Below, one piece after another: positions 1-8,177 of a DNA stretch of 64,000 nucleotides. The first letter of the stretch is position 1, and every line of letters begins with the position of its first letter. Source of the stretch: Alphaproteobacteria bacterium (GTDB lineage Bacteria; Pseudomonadota; Alphaproteobacteria; GCA-2731375); assembly GCA_016776605.1 (NCBI GenBank), contig JADHTB010000013.1, positions 1-64,000 of the forward strand, written 5' to 3'. A program made the translations under genes and the position numbers. The notes beneath the pieces are model-generated. The model ran no database searches. It was not told the DNA's origin and worked only from the letters and a program-made list of their open reading frames with translations.

Positions 1-121
1 CTGAGTTCGCCTTGTTTCGATTCACCCATCGGGTGCGCCATTTTCACCGCTCCATTTATGCCTCAACACGTTGATTCTTATAGCATAATACCAGTGTTAA
101 GGCAGTAAATATCGGGGCTAC

Positions 122-493
122 TTGGGAAATATGGGCTTATTTAAATCCTATTTTCCGGTCAGGGCGCATTATTACGCCTATGACCTGGCCGAGATTGGGC
201 AATATTACAATTTGTATTGCGGCCTGATGGAACATTGGCACAGGGTAATCCCAGGCTTCATTCATGACGTCCAATATGAAGACATGGTCGCCGATCAGGC
301 CGGGCAAACCAGAACCCTGCTGGAATTTTGCGGCCTCGCGTGGGATGACGCTTGTTTGGCGTTCCATAAAACAGACAGGCCGGTGCATACGGCAAGCGCG
401 GTTCAAGTGCGCAGCCCAATTTATAATAATTCCGTTCAGGCCTGGAAACGATATGAAAAGCAGCTAGCGCCCATGCTTGAGGCCATAGGCTGA
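122..493 (+). pseudogene. Sulfotransferase, 3' remnant
   Basis: This reads as the C-terminal part of a sulfotransferase of the kind often fused to TPR repeats. Visible family features are a YAYDLAEIGQYY segment, an HWH, a VQYEDMVAD stretch, LLEFCGLAWDD, and a terminal RYEKQLAPMLEAIG. The N-terminal PAPS-binding half is missing: the reading frame is closed by a stop at 98-100, and the only start is a TTG in the middle of the domain. It would have transferred sulfate from PAPS to an unknown acceptor. The gene is a decayed or truncated copy lying next to other broken sequences at this end of the window. It could also be a frameshifted gene whose 5' half lies left of the window. Confidence 0.6.
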
Positions 494-507
494 GATATGA
501 TCGGCCC

Positions 508-1068
508 ATGACCACGGTGATGACCCACGCGGCCCTTGGCCTGACCCTTGGCCAGGCGCTGCGCCCGGCCCGGTGCGGCCCGCGCTATTGGCTGGCCTGT
601 GCCCTGCTGCCGGTGCTACCCGACGCCGATGTTATTGGCTTGCCCCTGGGCATCGCCTACGGCGATCTGTTGGGCCATCGCGGCCTGTCCCATTCCCTGG
701 CCTTCGCCGCCGTGCTGGGCCTGGCCACCGCCTTGTCCATGCGCTGGCGGGAGGGGCGCGGTTGGCCGGAAACACGTCATCTGGCCATGCTGTTCATCCT
801 GCTGGTGGCCAGCCACGGCCCCATGGACATGCTGACCAACGGCGGTTTGGGCATTGCCTTGTTATCGCCGTTCGATGCCGGGCGTTATTTCTGGGACTGG
901 CGGCCGATCCTGGTCTCGCCCATTGGCCTGAAAAATTTCCTCACGCCCTGGGGCTGGGCGGTGATCAAGACCGAACTGTTCTGGTTCGGCCCGCCGATTG
1001 CCCTTCTGCTTGCCGCAACAGCCATCCGCCGGCGCATCGCCCGCAAGACCTGCCCGGCGAGTCAATGA
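508..1068 (+). CDS. Membrane metal-dependent hydrolase (YdjM/DUF457 type)
   Basis: This 186-residue membrane protein belongs to the COG1988/YdjM family of predicted inner-membrane metal-dependent hydrolases. An early PDAD segment (about residues 37-40) and HRGLSHS (about 58-64) are the expected metal-site motifs. A second His/Asp set follows at SHGPMDM. Hydrophobic segments lie near residues 27-45, 64-80, 92-110 and 150-170. Length is normal for the family. Its substrate is unknown. A second, broken copy lies at 3418-3565. The ATG has only a weak purine-rich stretch upstream, but the conserved N-terminus MTTVMTHAALG supports this start. Confidence 0.85.
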   Translation: MTTVMTHAALGLTLGQALRPARCGPRYWLACALLPVLPDADVIGLPLGIAYGDLLGHRGLSHSLAFAAVLGLATALSMRWREGRGWPETRHLAMLFILLVASHGPMDMLTNGGLGIALLSPFDAGRYFWDWRPILVSPIGLKNFLTPWGWAVIKTELFWFGPPIALLLAATAIRRRIARKTCPASQ

Positions 1069-1075
1069 AGCAAAA

Positions 1076-1115
1076 ATTCGCCCGAGAACGACAAGATTGT
1101 CTGATTGCTTATGGC
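1076..1115. repeat. Diverged 40-bp repeat, copy 1
   Basis: The 40 bases just after the intact hydrolase gene match 3207-3246 in the same orientation at 32 of 40 positions. One copy follows the intact hydrolase gene and the other precedes the broken copy. The pair probably marks an old local duplication or the edge of an inserted segment. Confidence 0.5.
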
Positions 1116-1272
1116 GCGATGCAAGAATAACGACTCGCCCCCACTCTTCCGACCCTGGCTCTTCCGCCAGCGCCCATCAGTTGACCAATATCAATGCCAA
1201 GCCGCGCAATAGGTGGTGCTTTAGGCATTATCAGACAGGAATTGAAAAAATCCAATGTCACCCTTGCACTAC

Positions 1273-1617
1273 ATGGCGCGCATCATCCGGGCAGGTTGGC
1301 CCAGCTTTAGAGGGGTGGTCGTTGTGTGCGTTACATTGGCAATCTTGGCCCTATCGCCCGTACATGCCGGCAGATCGCCGGACACCACGGCCTTGGCAAT
1401 TACGGTCGGCCTGCCGTACGCGGACATAATTGGCGGCAGTGCGGCGCATTCGCCACAAAATATCTGCCTTAACCACGTCAACTGTACGGCACTTGGTACT
1501 TTGCTTGACGCGGTTGGAATTGGCGGTTTTATTTCAGTACGCATTCCCATTCCAAGTATTCACTTGGCCCATGGCCTGCGCCCGGCACCGGATAATCCGC
1601 CACCAAACCAACGCTAG
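1273..1617 (+). CDS. Small putative secreted protein
   Basis: I do not recognise this family with certainty. The frame opens with a credible Sec signal peptide: arginines, then a GVVVVCVTLAILAL core, then an AxA-like VHA cleavage site near residue 33. The mature part holds a Cys pair (CLNHVNC) and ends with a proline-rich tail. The small first gene of the copper operon (7108-7476) has the same plan, which suggests a related periplasmic role. No good ribosome-binding site precedes the ATG, and an in-frame ATG also exists at 1255. The gene may be spurious or degraded. Confidence 0.4.
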   Translation: MARIIRAGWPSFRGVVVVCVTLAILALSPVHAGRSPDTTALAITVGLPYADIIGGSAAHSPQNICLNHVNCTALGTLLDAVGIGGFISVRIPIPSIHLAHGLRPAPDNPPPNQR

Positions 1618-1748
1618 ATACCCGCAGCCATATTTCGGCGGCCGTCTCTATCCGCCATTTGGTAGCGCCGCAATGTCAGTAGGTCGGTGACGGCGGTGCG
1701 TAACAACACAGACTTCAACACGAGTTTATAAAACCAAGGAGCGAAGCA

Positions 1749-2831
1749 ATGCCTTCATTCTTAACGACATCATCTTTCGGAATTCTGCCGGCGGCGATAC
1801 TGGCCGTTGCTATTGCGACATCCGCGGTGGCCAATCACCGCGTTTATGTGCCCCTGGGCAGCGATGACAAAATTGTCATCGTCGACCCGGGAACGAACGC
1901 CATCGTGGGTGAAATTGATGGTCTAGCGGCGGTACATGGATTGGCCGGCACGCCTGATGGCCGCTATCTGGTGGCGGGCAGCTATGACGAGCGACCGGCA
2001 GGCAAGGCGCCAGCGAAGCCAAAGGGCATAACCGCCAATGAGCACGCGGCGCATCATGCACCGAAAAGCCAGGACGAGGCGGGCAAGGCAACGGTTAGCA
2101 CCTTGACGGTGTTGAGTGTGCCGGCGCATGCCGTGGTGCGCCGGATCGACGTTCCGGGCGCGGTGCACCATGTGGCGGTTGCCCCTTCCGGCCGCTTCGT
2201 AATTGCGACTCAACCGGGAGAGAACGCCATCACTATCGTCGATCTCGGCAACTATTCCGTCGTGACAACCATTGCGACCGGGCCGCTGCCCAACTACGCC
2301 AAATTCAGCCCCGATGGTGCGCGGGCTTACGTCTCCAACGCCGGCAATGGGACGATCAGCGAAATTGATACCAAACGTTGGATCGTCCGCCGCAACTATC
2401 TGGCCGGAAACAGCCCAGAGCATATCGTTCTATCGCGCAATGGCGGGACGCTCTACGCCAACAATGTCGATGACGGTACGGTATCCGTTATCAACACGTC
2501 CAGCGGCGAGACTGTCAAGACCATACCTATCGGCGGGCGTTTGCATGGCATCGACCTATCAGACGACGGGCAGACCCTGTTCGTCGCCGCCATGGACGAG
2601 AACAAAGTCGTCGCCGTTAATCTGCGCGGCAACACCTACCGGAGCGTCCGGACCAATCCGGCGCCTTATCATCTAACCGCCATAAAGGGTGGCAAACTCT
2701 ATGTCGCCAGCGCCGAAGAGCCTAAAGCCTGGGTGATTGATCAAAGCACCATGACCATTGCCGATGAGATCCCGATTGGCGGCAAGGGTCATCAGATGGT
2801 GCAGGCGCCCGGCAAGGCGCACAGCCAATGA
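1749..2831 (+). CDS. YVTN-family beta-propeller protein, exported
   Basis: This 360-residue protein has a signal peptide (residues 1-28, ending SAVAN) followed by repeated beta-propeller blades of the YncE/40-residue YVTN type. Blade signatures include VYVPLGSDDKIVIVDPGTNAIV, AYVSNAGNGTISEID, LYANNVDDGTVSVINTSSGETV and LFVAAMDENKVVAVN. About residues 85-115 form an inserted Lys/His-rich stretch containing HAAHHAP, which could bind metal. The role of these periplasmic propellers is unknown. Proximity to the copper operon makes metal handling plausible but unproven. The start is set by AAGGAG 5 bases before the ATG. Confidence 0.85.
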   Translation: MPSFLTTSSFGILPAAILAVAIATSAVANHRVYVPLGSDDKIVIVDPGTNAIVGEIDGLAAVHGLAGTPDGRYLVAGSYDERPAGKAPAKPKGITANEHAAHHAPKSQDEAGKATVSTLTVLSVPAHAVVRRIDVPGAVHHVAVAPSGRFVIATQPGENAITIVDLGNYSVVTTIATGPLPNYAKFSPDGARAYVSNAGNGTISEIDTKRWIVRRNYLAGNSPEHIVLSRNGGTLYANNVDDGTVSVINTSSGETVKTIPIGGRLHGIDLSDDGQTLFVAAMDENKVVAVNLRGNTYRSVRTNPAPYHLTAIKGGKLYVASAEEPKAWVIDQSTMTIADEIPIGGKGHQMVQAPGKAHSQ

Positions 2832-2925
2832 TGAACTCAGCAAAACCGCCGCGTGATTTCGCGCAGTATGGTCACGGTTTGGGTACGAAAGATGCTAACG
2901 GATGGCATCGGGGAGGATTGGAGCA

Positions 2926-3162
2926 ATGGACGCGAACCAGTTAGATCAACTTTCAATCTCATTCCCCTGCCCGGACTGTAGCGGGGAGATAAGCAAGCCC
3001 CTTGAGTGGATCAAGAACAACAACAAGTACTGGTGCCCGTTGTGTCATGTGGAAATTAACCTCGGCGGAAAAGCTACGCGTCAGGCAGTGGGCGGCATTA
3101 TACGGGCACTCAGGCAAGTACAGCGCGCCGTGCTTGATTTTCAACTCAGTATCAAAGACTAG
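2926..3162 (+). CDS. Small zinc-ribbon-like protein
   Basis: This 78-residue protein carries two CxxC knuckles, CPDC near residue 15 and CPLC near residue 40, as in a zinc ribbon. A basic helical C-terminus follows (RALRQVQRAVLDF). It has no signal peptide, so it is presumably cytoplasmic. I do not recognise a named family. The ATG at 2926 is preferred over 2902 because a GGGAGG element lies 11 bases upstream. No partner can be inferred from its neighbours. Confidence 0.6.
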   Translation: MDANQLDQLSISFPCPDCSGEISKPLEWIKNNNKYWCPLCHVEINLGGKATRQAVGGIIRALRQVQRAVLDFQLSIKD

Positions 3163-3206
3163 GATATTGGGGTCAAATCTTCCTTTTCGACTTTCCGTCA
3201 CATAAA

Positions 3207-3246
3207 GTTCGTCCGAAAATGACAAGGTTGTCTAATGGCTTCTGGC
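3207..3246. repeat. Diverged 40-bp repeat, copy 2
   Basis: This is the second member of the 40-base pair described at 1076-1115, in the same orientation. It lies about 170 bp before the broken hydrolase copy. The stretch between it and that pseudogene shows no gene. Confidence 0.5.
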
Positions 3247-3417
3247 TTGGCATTCGTTGCCTCGAGAAGAACCGCCGTCGAACCAAATAACTTTATGAGA
3301 GGCAAATTATGGGGTCACGGCCGATGATCAATCGAGCGCCGGTAATTTCGGAATTTAGCGCGGCATTGCATGACATGCCGGGACACATGGCCCCGGCTAT
3401 AGCGCTATGATCGCCGC

Positions 3418-3565
3418 ATGACCACGGTGACGACCCACGCGGCCCTTGGGCTGGGCGGTGATCAAGACCGAATTGTTCTGGTTCGGCCCGCCGATTGCTC
3501 TTTTGTTGGCCGCAACGGTCATCCGCCGGCGCATCGCCCGCAAAACCTGCCCCGCGAGTCAATGA
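3418..3565 (+). pseudogene. Broken duplicate of the membrane hydrolase
   Basis: Bases 3418-3447 match 508-537, and 3448-3565 match 951-1068, with few substitutions. The sequence corresponding to 538-950 (413 bp) is gone. Since 413 is not a multiple of three, the frame shifts at the junction, and the PDAD and HRGLSHS motifs are lost. The parent has CCCTTGG near one deletion edge and CCCTGG near the other, which fits a deletion between short repeats. The bases before the ATG also resemble those before the intact gene. No function is expected. Confidence 0.88.
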
Positions 3566-3567
3566 AA

Positions 3568-3600
3568 CAGGGGCCTGGCCGAATATTAGCCAGGCCCCTG
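3568..3600. terminator. Perfect 12-bp stem-loop, likely terminator
   Basis: CAGGGGCCTGGC (3568-3579) pairs perfectly with 3589-3600 around a 9-base loop. Weak T-rich sequence follows on both strands (TTGCTTT on plus, TTTCATT on minus). It sits three bases after the stop of the broken hydrolase copy and 134 bp beyond the end of copB, so it may serve either direction. Confidence 0.55.
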
Positions 3601-3634
3601 TTGCTTTGTGGTAACCGGAATTTAGCTTAGAACC

Positions 3635-3737
3635 TAGAGCGCATTCGAAGAAAATGCGCTCAGACTCTTAAAAGCAGAGCAATTGAACCAATCACTTAAG
3701 TCGCGAAAGCGACTCCAATTAATTGAAGATTGCTCTA
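3635..3737 (+). repeat. Dispersed palindromic repeat, copy A
   Basis: This is one of three copies of a ~104-bp element (others at 33006-33110 and 58697-58800). It has three internal palindromes: GCGCATTcgaagAAAATGCGC, an AGAGCAATTGA arm pairing with the terminal TTGAAGATTGCTCT, and TCGCGAAAGCGA in between. The last bases contain the stop codon of copB, read on the other strand. Copies A and B differ at only a few positions. Confidence 0.9.
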
Positions 3738-4466
3738 AAACATGAGCCTCGTTCCAATAACAATGCGCCAGCCTTCGGTATCTTCGCCCTCGGCCCTGGC
3801 AAAATCGGCTGTTTGGCCGAACTTTCGTTCGTAGGCGAAGCCTACATAGGGTGAGAGGCTACGATCGATGAGATCGTAACTCAGACGCAGGCCCGCTTCG
3901 ACGTCGCTTACGCCGGCGCCGACGCTGATCTCGCGGTCATCGGAAAAGGCAACATTGATTTCCGCCGACGGGGTCAGGATCAGATAGTTGGTCAACAGCA
4001 ATTCGTACTCCGCATCCAGCCGGGCCGAGGTATCGCCGGTTTCGCTGACGAATAAATCGGCGTCGATCTCGAACCATTGCGGGGCCAGCCCGGTCAGGCC
4101 GATGACGCCATACCAACGGTCCGGACCCTTTGGCGCATCAAGGCGGGCGCCGCCCTTGACGTCAAAGTAGGTTGATATGGGCATTTGCAGAACCACCCGG
4201 TTCTCAAACCCCTCGAGCGCATCATTGCCAATGTCGTAGGCGCCCTCGCCAAGCCAACGCAGCTTTAGCTCGTCCGTGCCGACAAAGGCATCGCCATTCC
4301 AGGCGAACAGGTCTTCACCCTCGTCACCCCGCTGATACTCAAACTCCTCCAGTTGCCCGCCATACAGCAGCACGGTTTGTCCCACTGCCTGTGCCTGATG
4401 GGCAGAGGTCAGGGATGCGAATGCGCCGATCCAGGCCAGCGCGATAAACAGTCTTTTCATTGTCAT
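3735..4466 (-). CDS. copB: Copper resistance protein B, outer membrane
   Basis: This 243-residue protein matches the CopB/PcoB outer-membrane family of copper resistance operons. It has a signal peptide (residues 1-27, ending QAQA), then alternating beta strands such as ELKLRWLGEGAYD and LRLSYDLIDRSLSPYVGFAYERKFG, and a terminal aromatic residue (LMF) typical of outer-membrane barrels. The N-terminal Met/His-rich region seen in longer CopB proteins is absent. It is last in the operon, seven bases after copA. A second ATG two codons in could also be used; AAGGA precedes both. Confidence 0.93.
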   Translation of the reverse strand: MTMKRLFIALAWIGAFASLTSAHQAQAVGQTVLLYGGQLEEFEYQRGDEGEDLFAWNGDAFVGTDELKLRWLGEGAYDIGNDALEGFENRVVLQMPISTYFDVKGGARLDAPKGPDRWYGVIGLTGLAPQWFEIDADLFVSETGDTSARLDAEYELLLTNYLILTPSAEINVAFSDDREISVGAGVSDVEAGLRLSYDLIDRSLSPYVGFAYERKFGQTADFARAEGEDTEGWRIVIGTRLMF

Positions 4467-4472
4467 ATTTCC

Positions 4473-6227
4473 TTATTGCATCTGGCTGGGCTGGCTGACC
4501 GGGGTAACCTCGGCGGTCTTTGGAGGGCCGCCTTCGACGACGACCTTGCGAAACATTCCAGCTGCCGCGTGATAGGACAAATGGCAGTGAAAGGCCCACT
4601 GTCCCGGCGCATCGACTTCTGTTTCCATATAGACAGTGGTGCCGGGGGCAACGCTGACCACATGTTTGATCGGGTTCCATTTGCCGGCGCCGGTATCCAG
4701 AATGGACCACATGCCGTGCAGGTGCATGGGATGGGACATCATGGTTTCGTTGACGAATTTGAAGCGGACGCGTTCGCCATACTGCAAGCGGATTTCCTCA
4801 TCGTCCTGAAATTTCTTGCCATTGATGGACCAGATATAGCGTTCCATATTGCCGGTCAGACGTAGCTCGACCTCTCTAGTCGCCTCGCGGTGCGGATAAA
4901 GCGGCCGTTGCGCCTTGAGATCCTTGTAGGAGAGGAATTTGCCGCCCGCCGCCGCTTTTGGCGCAAGGCCGCTGCCCGGAGCATAGAAGGGATCTGATTT
5001 AGCCTGCATGCCCGGCATCTTCGAATGATCCATGCCTTTCATCTGGGAATGGTCCATACCCTTCATTTGCATGCCCGGCATTTTTTTCGGCGCACCCATG
5101 CCCTTCATTTGGGAATGATCCATACCCGGTATTTTTTTCGACGCATCCATACCCTTCATGCCGCCCATGCCCGCCATGGCGCCATGCTCCATCCCCATGT
5201 CGGCCATGCTCAGCAGAGGCCGTGTTTCCAGGGCGGGTATCTCCGCGGCCATGTCCTGACGCGGCGCCAGGGTGCCCCGGCCAAAGGCGGAACGTCCCAT
5301 GCTGGACGCGAATAGAGTATAGGCGCGATCCTCCGTGGGGCGGACGATCACATCATAGGTTTCGGCCACGGCAATGCGGAACTCGTCCACCTTGACGGGC
5401 TGGACATTGTTGCCGTCGGCGCTGACAACCAGCAATTTCAAGCCGGGGATGCGGATGTCGAAATAGGTCATGGCTGACGCGTTGATAAAGCGCAGGCGCA
5501 CCCGCTCGCCCGGCTTGAACAGACCGGTCCAATTCTGCGCCGCTGCCTTGCCGTTTATCAGCGGCGTGAAGCCCTGCAGATCCTCTATGTCCGCTGGCAT
5601 CATGCGCATGCCGCCCCACGCCATCCGGTCATTGACCGTTGCGCCGAAGCCGTTCCTGGCGGCATCGTCGAAGAAGTCACCCAGGGTTTGCTGCTGGCGG
5701 TTGTAGTAATCCGGCATGGTTTTCAGGTTCCGCATAATGCGGGCGCCGGCATGGGGATGGGCATCCGTCAACTGAACCACGTATTCACGGTCGAAACGAA
5801 ACGGATCGCGCTTTTTGGGCTTGATGACAATGGCCCCATAGGCGCCATCGGGTTCCTGGAAACCCGAATGGCTGTGAAACCAATAGGTTCCCGATTGGCG
5901 AATGGGGAAATTGTAGGTAAAGGTCTCGCCGGGTTTGATGCCGTCATAGCTGATGGCCGGCACGCCGTCCTGCTGATAGGGCAGGATCAAGCCATGCCAA
6001 TGAACGGACGTGCTGACATCAAGGTTGTTGGTGACATTAATGGTGACCGCCTCGCCTTCATCGAAGCGAAGGACCGGGCCAGGTGATGCCCCGTTGTAGC
6101 CAATGCCTTCCTTCTTGAATTCGCCGGTGTCGATGACGACTTTATCGACCGTCAGGTTATAGATGTCGGCCTGGCTGGCCAGTGGAATAAGCGCGGCCAG
6201 AAACGCCATGCAAAATAGTGCGCGCAT
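4473..6227 (-). CDS. copA: Copper resistance multicopper oxidase
   Basis: This is a periplasmic multicopper oxidase of the CopA/PcoA type (584 residues) that binds copper and probably oxidises Cu(I). Copper-site motifs are complete: HWHG (H76, H78), HSHSG (H118, H120), HPMHLHG (H499, H502, H504) and HCHLSYHAAAGM (H547, C548, H549, H553, M558). A methionine-rich insert at about residues 345-410 repeats MKGMDHSQ-like units and probably gathers copper. The N-terminal 20 residues form a Sec signal with no twin-arginine motif, which is unusual for CopA. It lies between the cupredoxin gene and copB. Confidence 0.96.
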   Translation of the reverse strand: MRALFCMAFLAALIPLASQADIYNLTVDKVVIDTGEFKKEGIGYNGASPGPVLRFDEGEAVTINVTNNLDVSTSVHWHGLILPYQQDGVPAISYDGIKPGETFTYNFPIRQSGTYWFHSHSGFQEPDGAYGAIVIKPKKRDPFRFDREYVVQLTDAHPHAGARIMRNLKTMPDYYNRQQQTLGDFFDDAARNGFGATVNDRMAWGGMRMMPADIEDLQGFTPLINGKAAAQNWTGLFKPGERVRLRFINASAMTYFDIRIPGLKLLVVSADGNNVQPVKVDEFRIAVAETYDVIVRPTEDRAYTLFASSMGRSAFGRGTLAPRQDMAAEIPALETRPLLSMADMGMEHGAMAGMGGMKGMDASKKIPGMDHSQMKGMGAPKKMPGMQMKGMDHSQMKGMDHSKMPGMQAKSDPFYAPGSGLAPKAAAGGKFLSYKDLKAQRPLYPHREATREVELRLTGNMERYIWSINGKKFQDDEEIRLQYGERVRFKFVNETMMSHPMHLHGMWSILDTGAGKWNPIKHVVSVAPGTTVYMETEVDAPGQWAFHCHLSYHAAAGMFRKVVVEGGPPKTAEVTPVSQPSQMQ

Positions 6228-6260
6228 GTTGGGAAGCTCCGTTTTCAGGTGTTTTAAGGT

Positions 6261-6917
6261 CTAGTGGCCGGGCTTAATTTTGATGCCGCCCATCATGCCG
6301 GATTCGTAATGGCCAGGCACATTGCAGGCGAATTCCAATTTAGCCACCTTGGAAAAGCGCCAAATCACTTCCGCCTTTTTGCCGGGCTCCACCAGCACGC
6401 TGTTGGGGTCATTGTGCTGCATCATCATTTTGCCGCCGCCGCTGCCCATCATCATTTTCGAATGGTCGATGCCGGTGGGCGTAAGCATGCCGCTTTCCAT
6501 CATTTTGGTCATCTCCGATTGATGCGCCGCATGCATGGCCGCTGTGCCGATATTGAATTCGTGCAGGAATTCGCCCTTGTTGGTAATGACAAAGCGAATG
6601 GTCTCGCCTTCCTTGACCGAAAAAGTCTCGGGCTCGAAGAAATTATCGCTCATGGTTATGGCGATGGTGCGGTCAACCTTCGCCGTATCCCCCGGCTCGC
6701 CGATCGCCATGGCATGGCCGCCGCCTTTTTCGGCGCCGTGTCCCATCGCCGCGCCGTGGCCCATCTTGGCACCATGGCCCTTTTCAGCGTTGGCGTCTTT
6801 CTTCATATTTTGGCCGCCCGAATGTCCGGCAGCAGCGATGGCCATACCGCCATTGGCGGCAAGGCTGAAAACAAATAGCGCGGTCAGCGCGGTTGTCTTG
6901 AAAATCCTGGAATTCAT
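6261..6917 (-). CDS. Cupredoxin-domain copper protein, exported
   Basis: This exported 218-residue protein has a signal peptide (about residues 1-30) and a spacer with repeated K/M-GHGA units (about 45-62). A plastocyanin-like cupredoxin domain follows (about 85-218). Type 1 copper ligands are visible as H119 in EFLHEFNIG and C198, H203 and M208 in ACNVPGHYESGM. A Met/His-rich loop (about 128-170) lies inside the domain. It probably binds or shuttles periplasmic copper for CopA. The start at 6917 is chosen for its GGAGAG box and signal peptide; the frame extends further upstream without support. Confidence 0.9.
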   Translation of the reverse strand: MNSRIFKTTALTALFVFSLAANGGMAIAAAGHSGGQNMKKDANAEKGHGAKMGHGAAMGHGAEKGGGHAMAIGEPGDTAKVDRTIAITMSDNFFEPETFSVKEGETIRFVITNKGEFLHEFNIGTAAMHAAHQSEMTKMMESGMLTPTGIDHSKMMMGSGGGKMMMQHNDPNSVLVEPGKKAEVIWRFSKVAKLEFACNVPGHYESGMMGGIKIKPGH

Positions 6918-7107
6918 TTGGTCTCTCCAAAGTGCGGCATCGTTCATGCCGGTGGAATAATTGCCCCATGACCGCCGAGGGCGGTCCGGGTCCGATGTTC
7001 TGAAATTGTTGATAGCCGTGAAGCCGGGCGCGCGATTCGACAGCAACACAAAGTGACCTGCTATTCCAATCATACCACGGCGCCACGCACGCCGCGGACC
7101 CGCAAAA

Positions 7108-7476
7108 TTAGGTTAGTTCGGGCGGGGGCAACAGTGGCAATGGCAGCAAACCGGCCCGCAAGACAGTGCCGAACCGCTGCGGTAAGCTCGTCAGCGAGGT
7201 CCCCAAGAAAACATGATTGCCGGCGGCAACGAATGGCGCGGCAGGGACGCAATGGCCAGCCTTGTCCACGCAGGCATCAATATCGGCATGTCCGTGCGCC
7301 CCGGCGGCGGTCGCCCAGCTGGAATAATGCGATGTCGATGCGGCCGCCGATATGAAACGCGCCCGCGCGTCACTTGCGTCACCAGTATGGTGCGGCGGCG
7401 AAAGGGCGAAAATAAAGCCGGCAATAACGATCATCGCCAGAAAAATTCGCCGCAAGTGTATCACTGTGTTTTCCAT
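7108..7476 (-). CDS. Small secreted protein, first gene of the copper operon
   Basis: This 122-residue protein has a signal peptide (arginines, then FLAMIVIAGFIFALS). The mature part contains several His (HH, H, HGH), a CVDKAGHC pair, and a leucine/proline tail. I do not know a named family, though small Cys/His proteins often accompany copper operons. It directly follows the CueR-like promoter and precedes the cupredoxin gene by 190 bp on the same strand. The start codon lies only about 11 bases from the -10 box, so the mRNA may be nearly leaderless, or an internal start such as 7434 may be used. Confidence 0.55.
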   Translation of the reverse strand: MENTVIHLRRIFLAMIVIAGFIFALSPPHHTGDASDARARFISAAASTSHYSSWATAAGAHGHADIDACVDKAGHCVPAAPFVAAGNHVFLGTSLTSLPQRFGTVLRAGLLPLPLLPPPELT

Positions 7477-7486
7477 TTCATCAGCC

Positions 7487-7517
7487 CATATGTCCCTTCC
7501 CCTTAGTGGAAGGTCAA
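7487..7517 (-). promoter_or_regulatory. CueR/MerR-type copper-responsive promoter
   Basis: Read on the minus strand there is a TTGACC -35 box (7517-7512), a 19-base spacer, and a CATATG -10 box (7492-7487). The spacer region contains a dyad, CCTTCC and GGAAGG separated by 7 bases (7495-7513). A long 19-bp spacer with a dyad inside it is the hallmark of promoters untwisted by MerR-family activators, and this dyad matches the CueR pattern. It points into the copper operon. No cueR gene is in the window. Confidence 0.85.
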
Positions 7518-7712
7518 GAGCCGCACCCCGATTAATGCAAGAAATATGTTTCGTATCGGTTAATTGAGGTTTCCGCGGCAAACAGCCACGGACAGGTCAT
7601 GCCAATGGTCTCTCGGGCTCGTATCGAAAAAGTGATTAAGCCGTCATGACGGCGCAATGATATTCCTCAATCACGGATCACCGATTATTGGATATACGAG
7701 GGAGACCGCGCC

Positions 7713-8177
7713 ATGCCGGATATGAAGTGGGCGACGATTGGAAATGACACGCGCGAGGCCCTGGGGCTCTTGCTGCTGCGTCTGGGACTTGCTTGGTTTT
7801 TGTTTGTCTGGGCCGTCAATAAAATTATCGAGCCGGGCCAATATGTCCGCATCTGGGGCTATTTTCATGGCATCGATATTGGCGCCAATATGCCTTATTT
7901 TATGGGCGGTGCGCAGATACTCATCTGTGTCGCGGTGGCGCTGGGGCTGTGGCGAAACCTGTCCTACGGGCTGCTCTTCGCCATGCATCTGGTGACGGTT
8001 ATCGTCATTCTGCCCAGCCTGGCGGCGCCATTCGTGATCGCGGACAATTACCCCGTCAACCGCAACGATGCCATTGCGCTGGCAGCCCTTGGCGGTTTCG
8101 CCGCAATCTGGCTGTTGCGTCACCGCGACCACTGGTCCTTCGATGCATGGCTGGCCCGGCGGAAAGCAGCCAATTAA
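7713..8177 (+). CDS. DoxX-like membrane protein
   Basis: This 154-residue protein has four predicted membrane spans (about residues 17-35, 58-77, 82-103 and 118-135), the arrangement of the DoxX/DoxD-like family. The N-terminal LLLLRLGLAWFLFVWAVNKI segment is typical. DoxX-like proteins have been linked to respiratory or redox functions, but the role of this one is unknown. A GAGGGAGACC box sets the start. It is divergent from the copper operon. Its stop codon overlaps the stop of the convergent MBL gene. Confidence 0.75.
   Translation: MPDMKWATIGNDTREALGLLLLRLGLAWFLFVWAVNKIIEPGQYVRIWGYFHGIDIGANMPYFMGGAQILICVAVALGLWRNLSYGLLFAMHLVTVIVILPSLAAPFVIADNYPVNRNDAIALAALGGFAAIWLLRHRDHWSFDAWLARRKAAN

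Noticed and set aside
5025..5315. Short tandem repeats inside copA that could be mistaken for a DNA repeat array or CRISPR
   Set aside because: The repeats are irregular, in frame and encode the Met/His-rich segment of CopA. No spacer structure is present.
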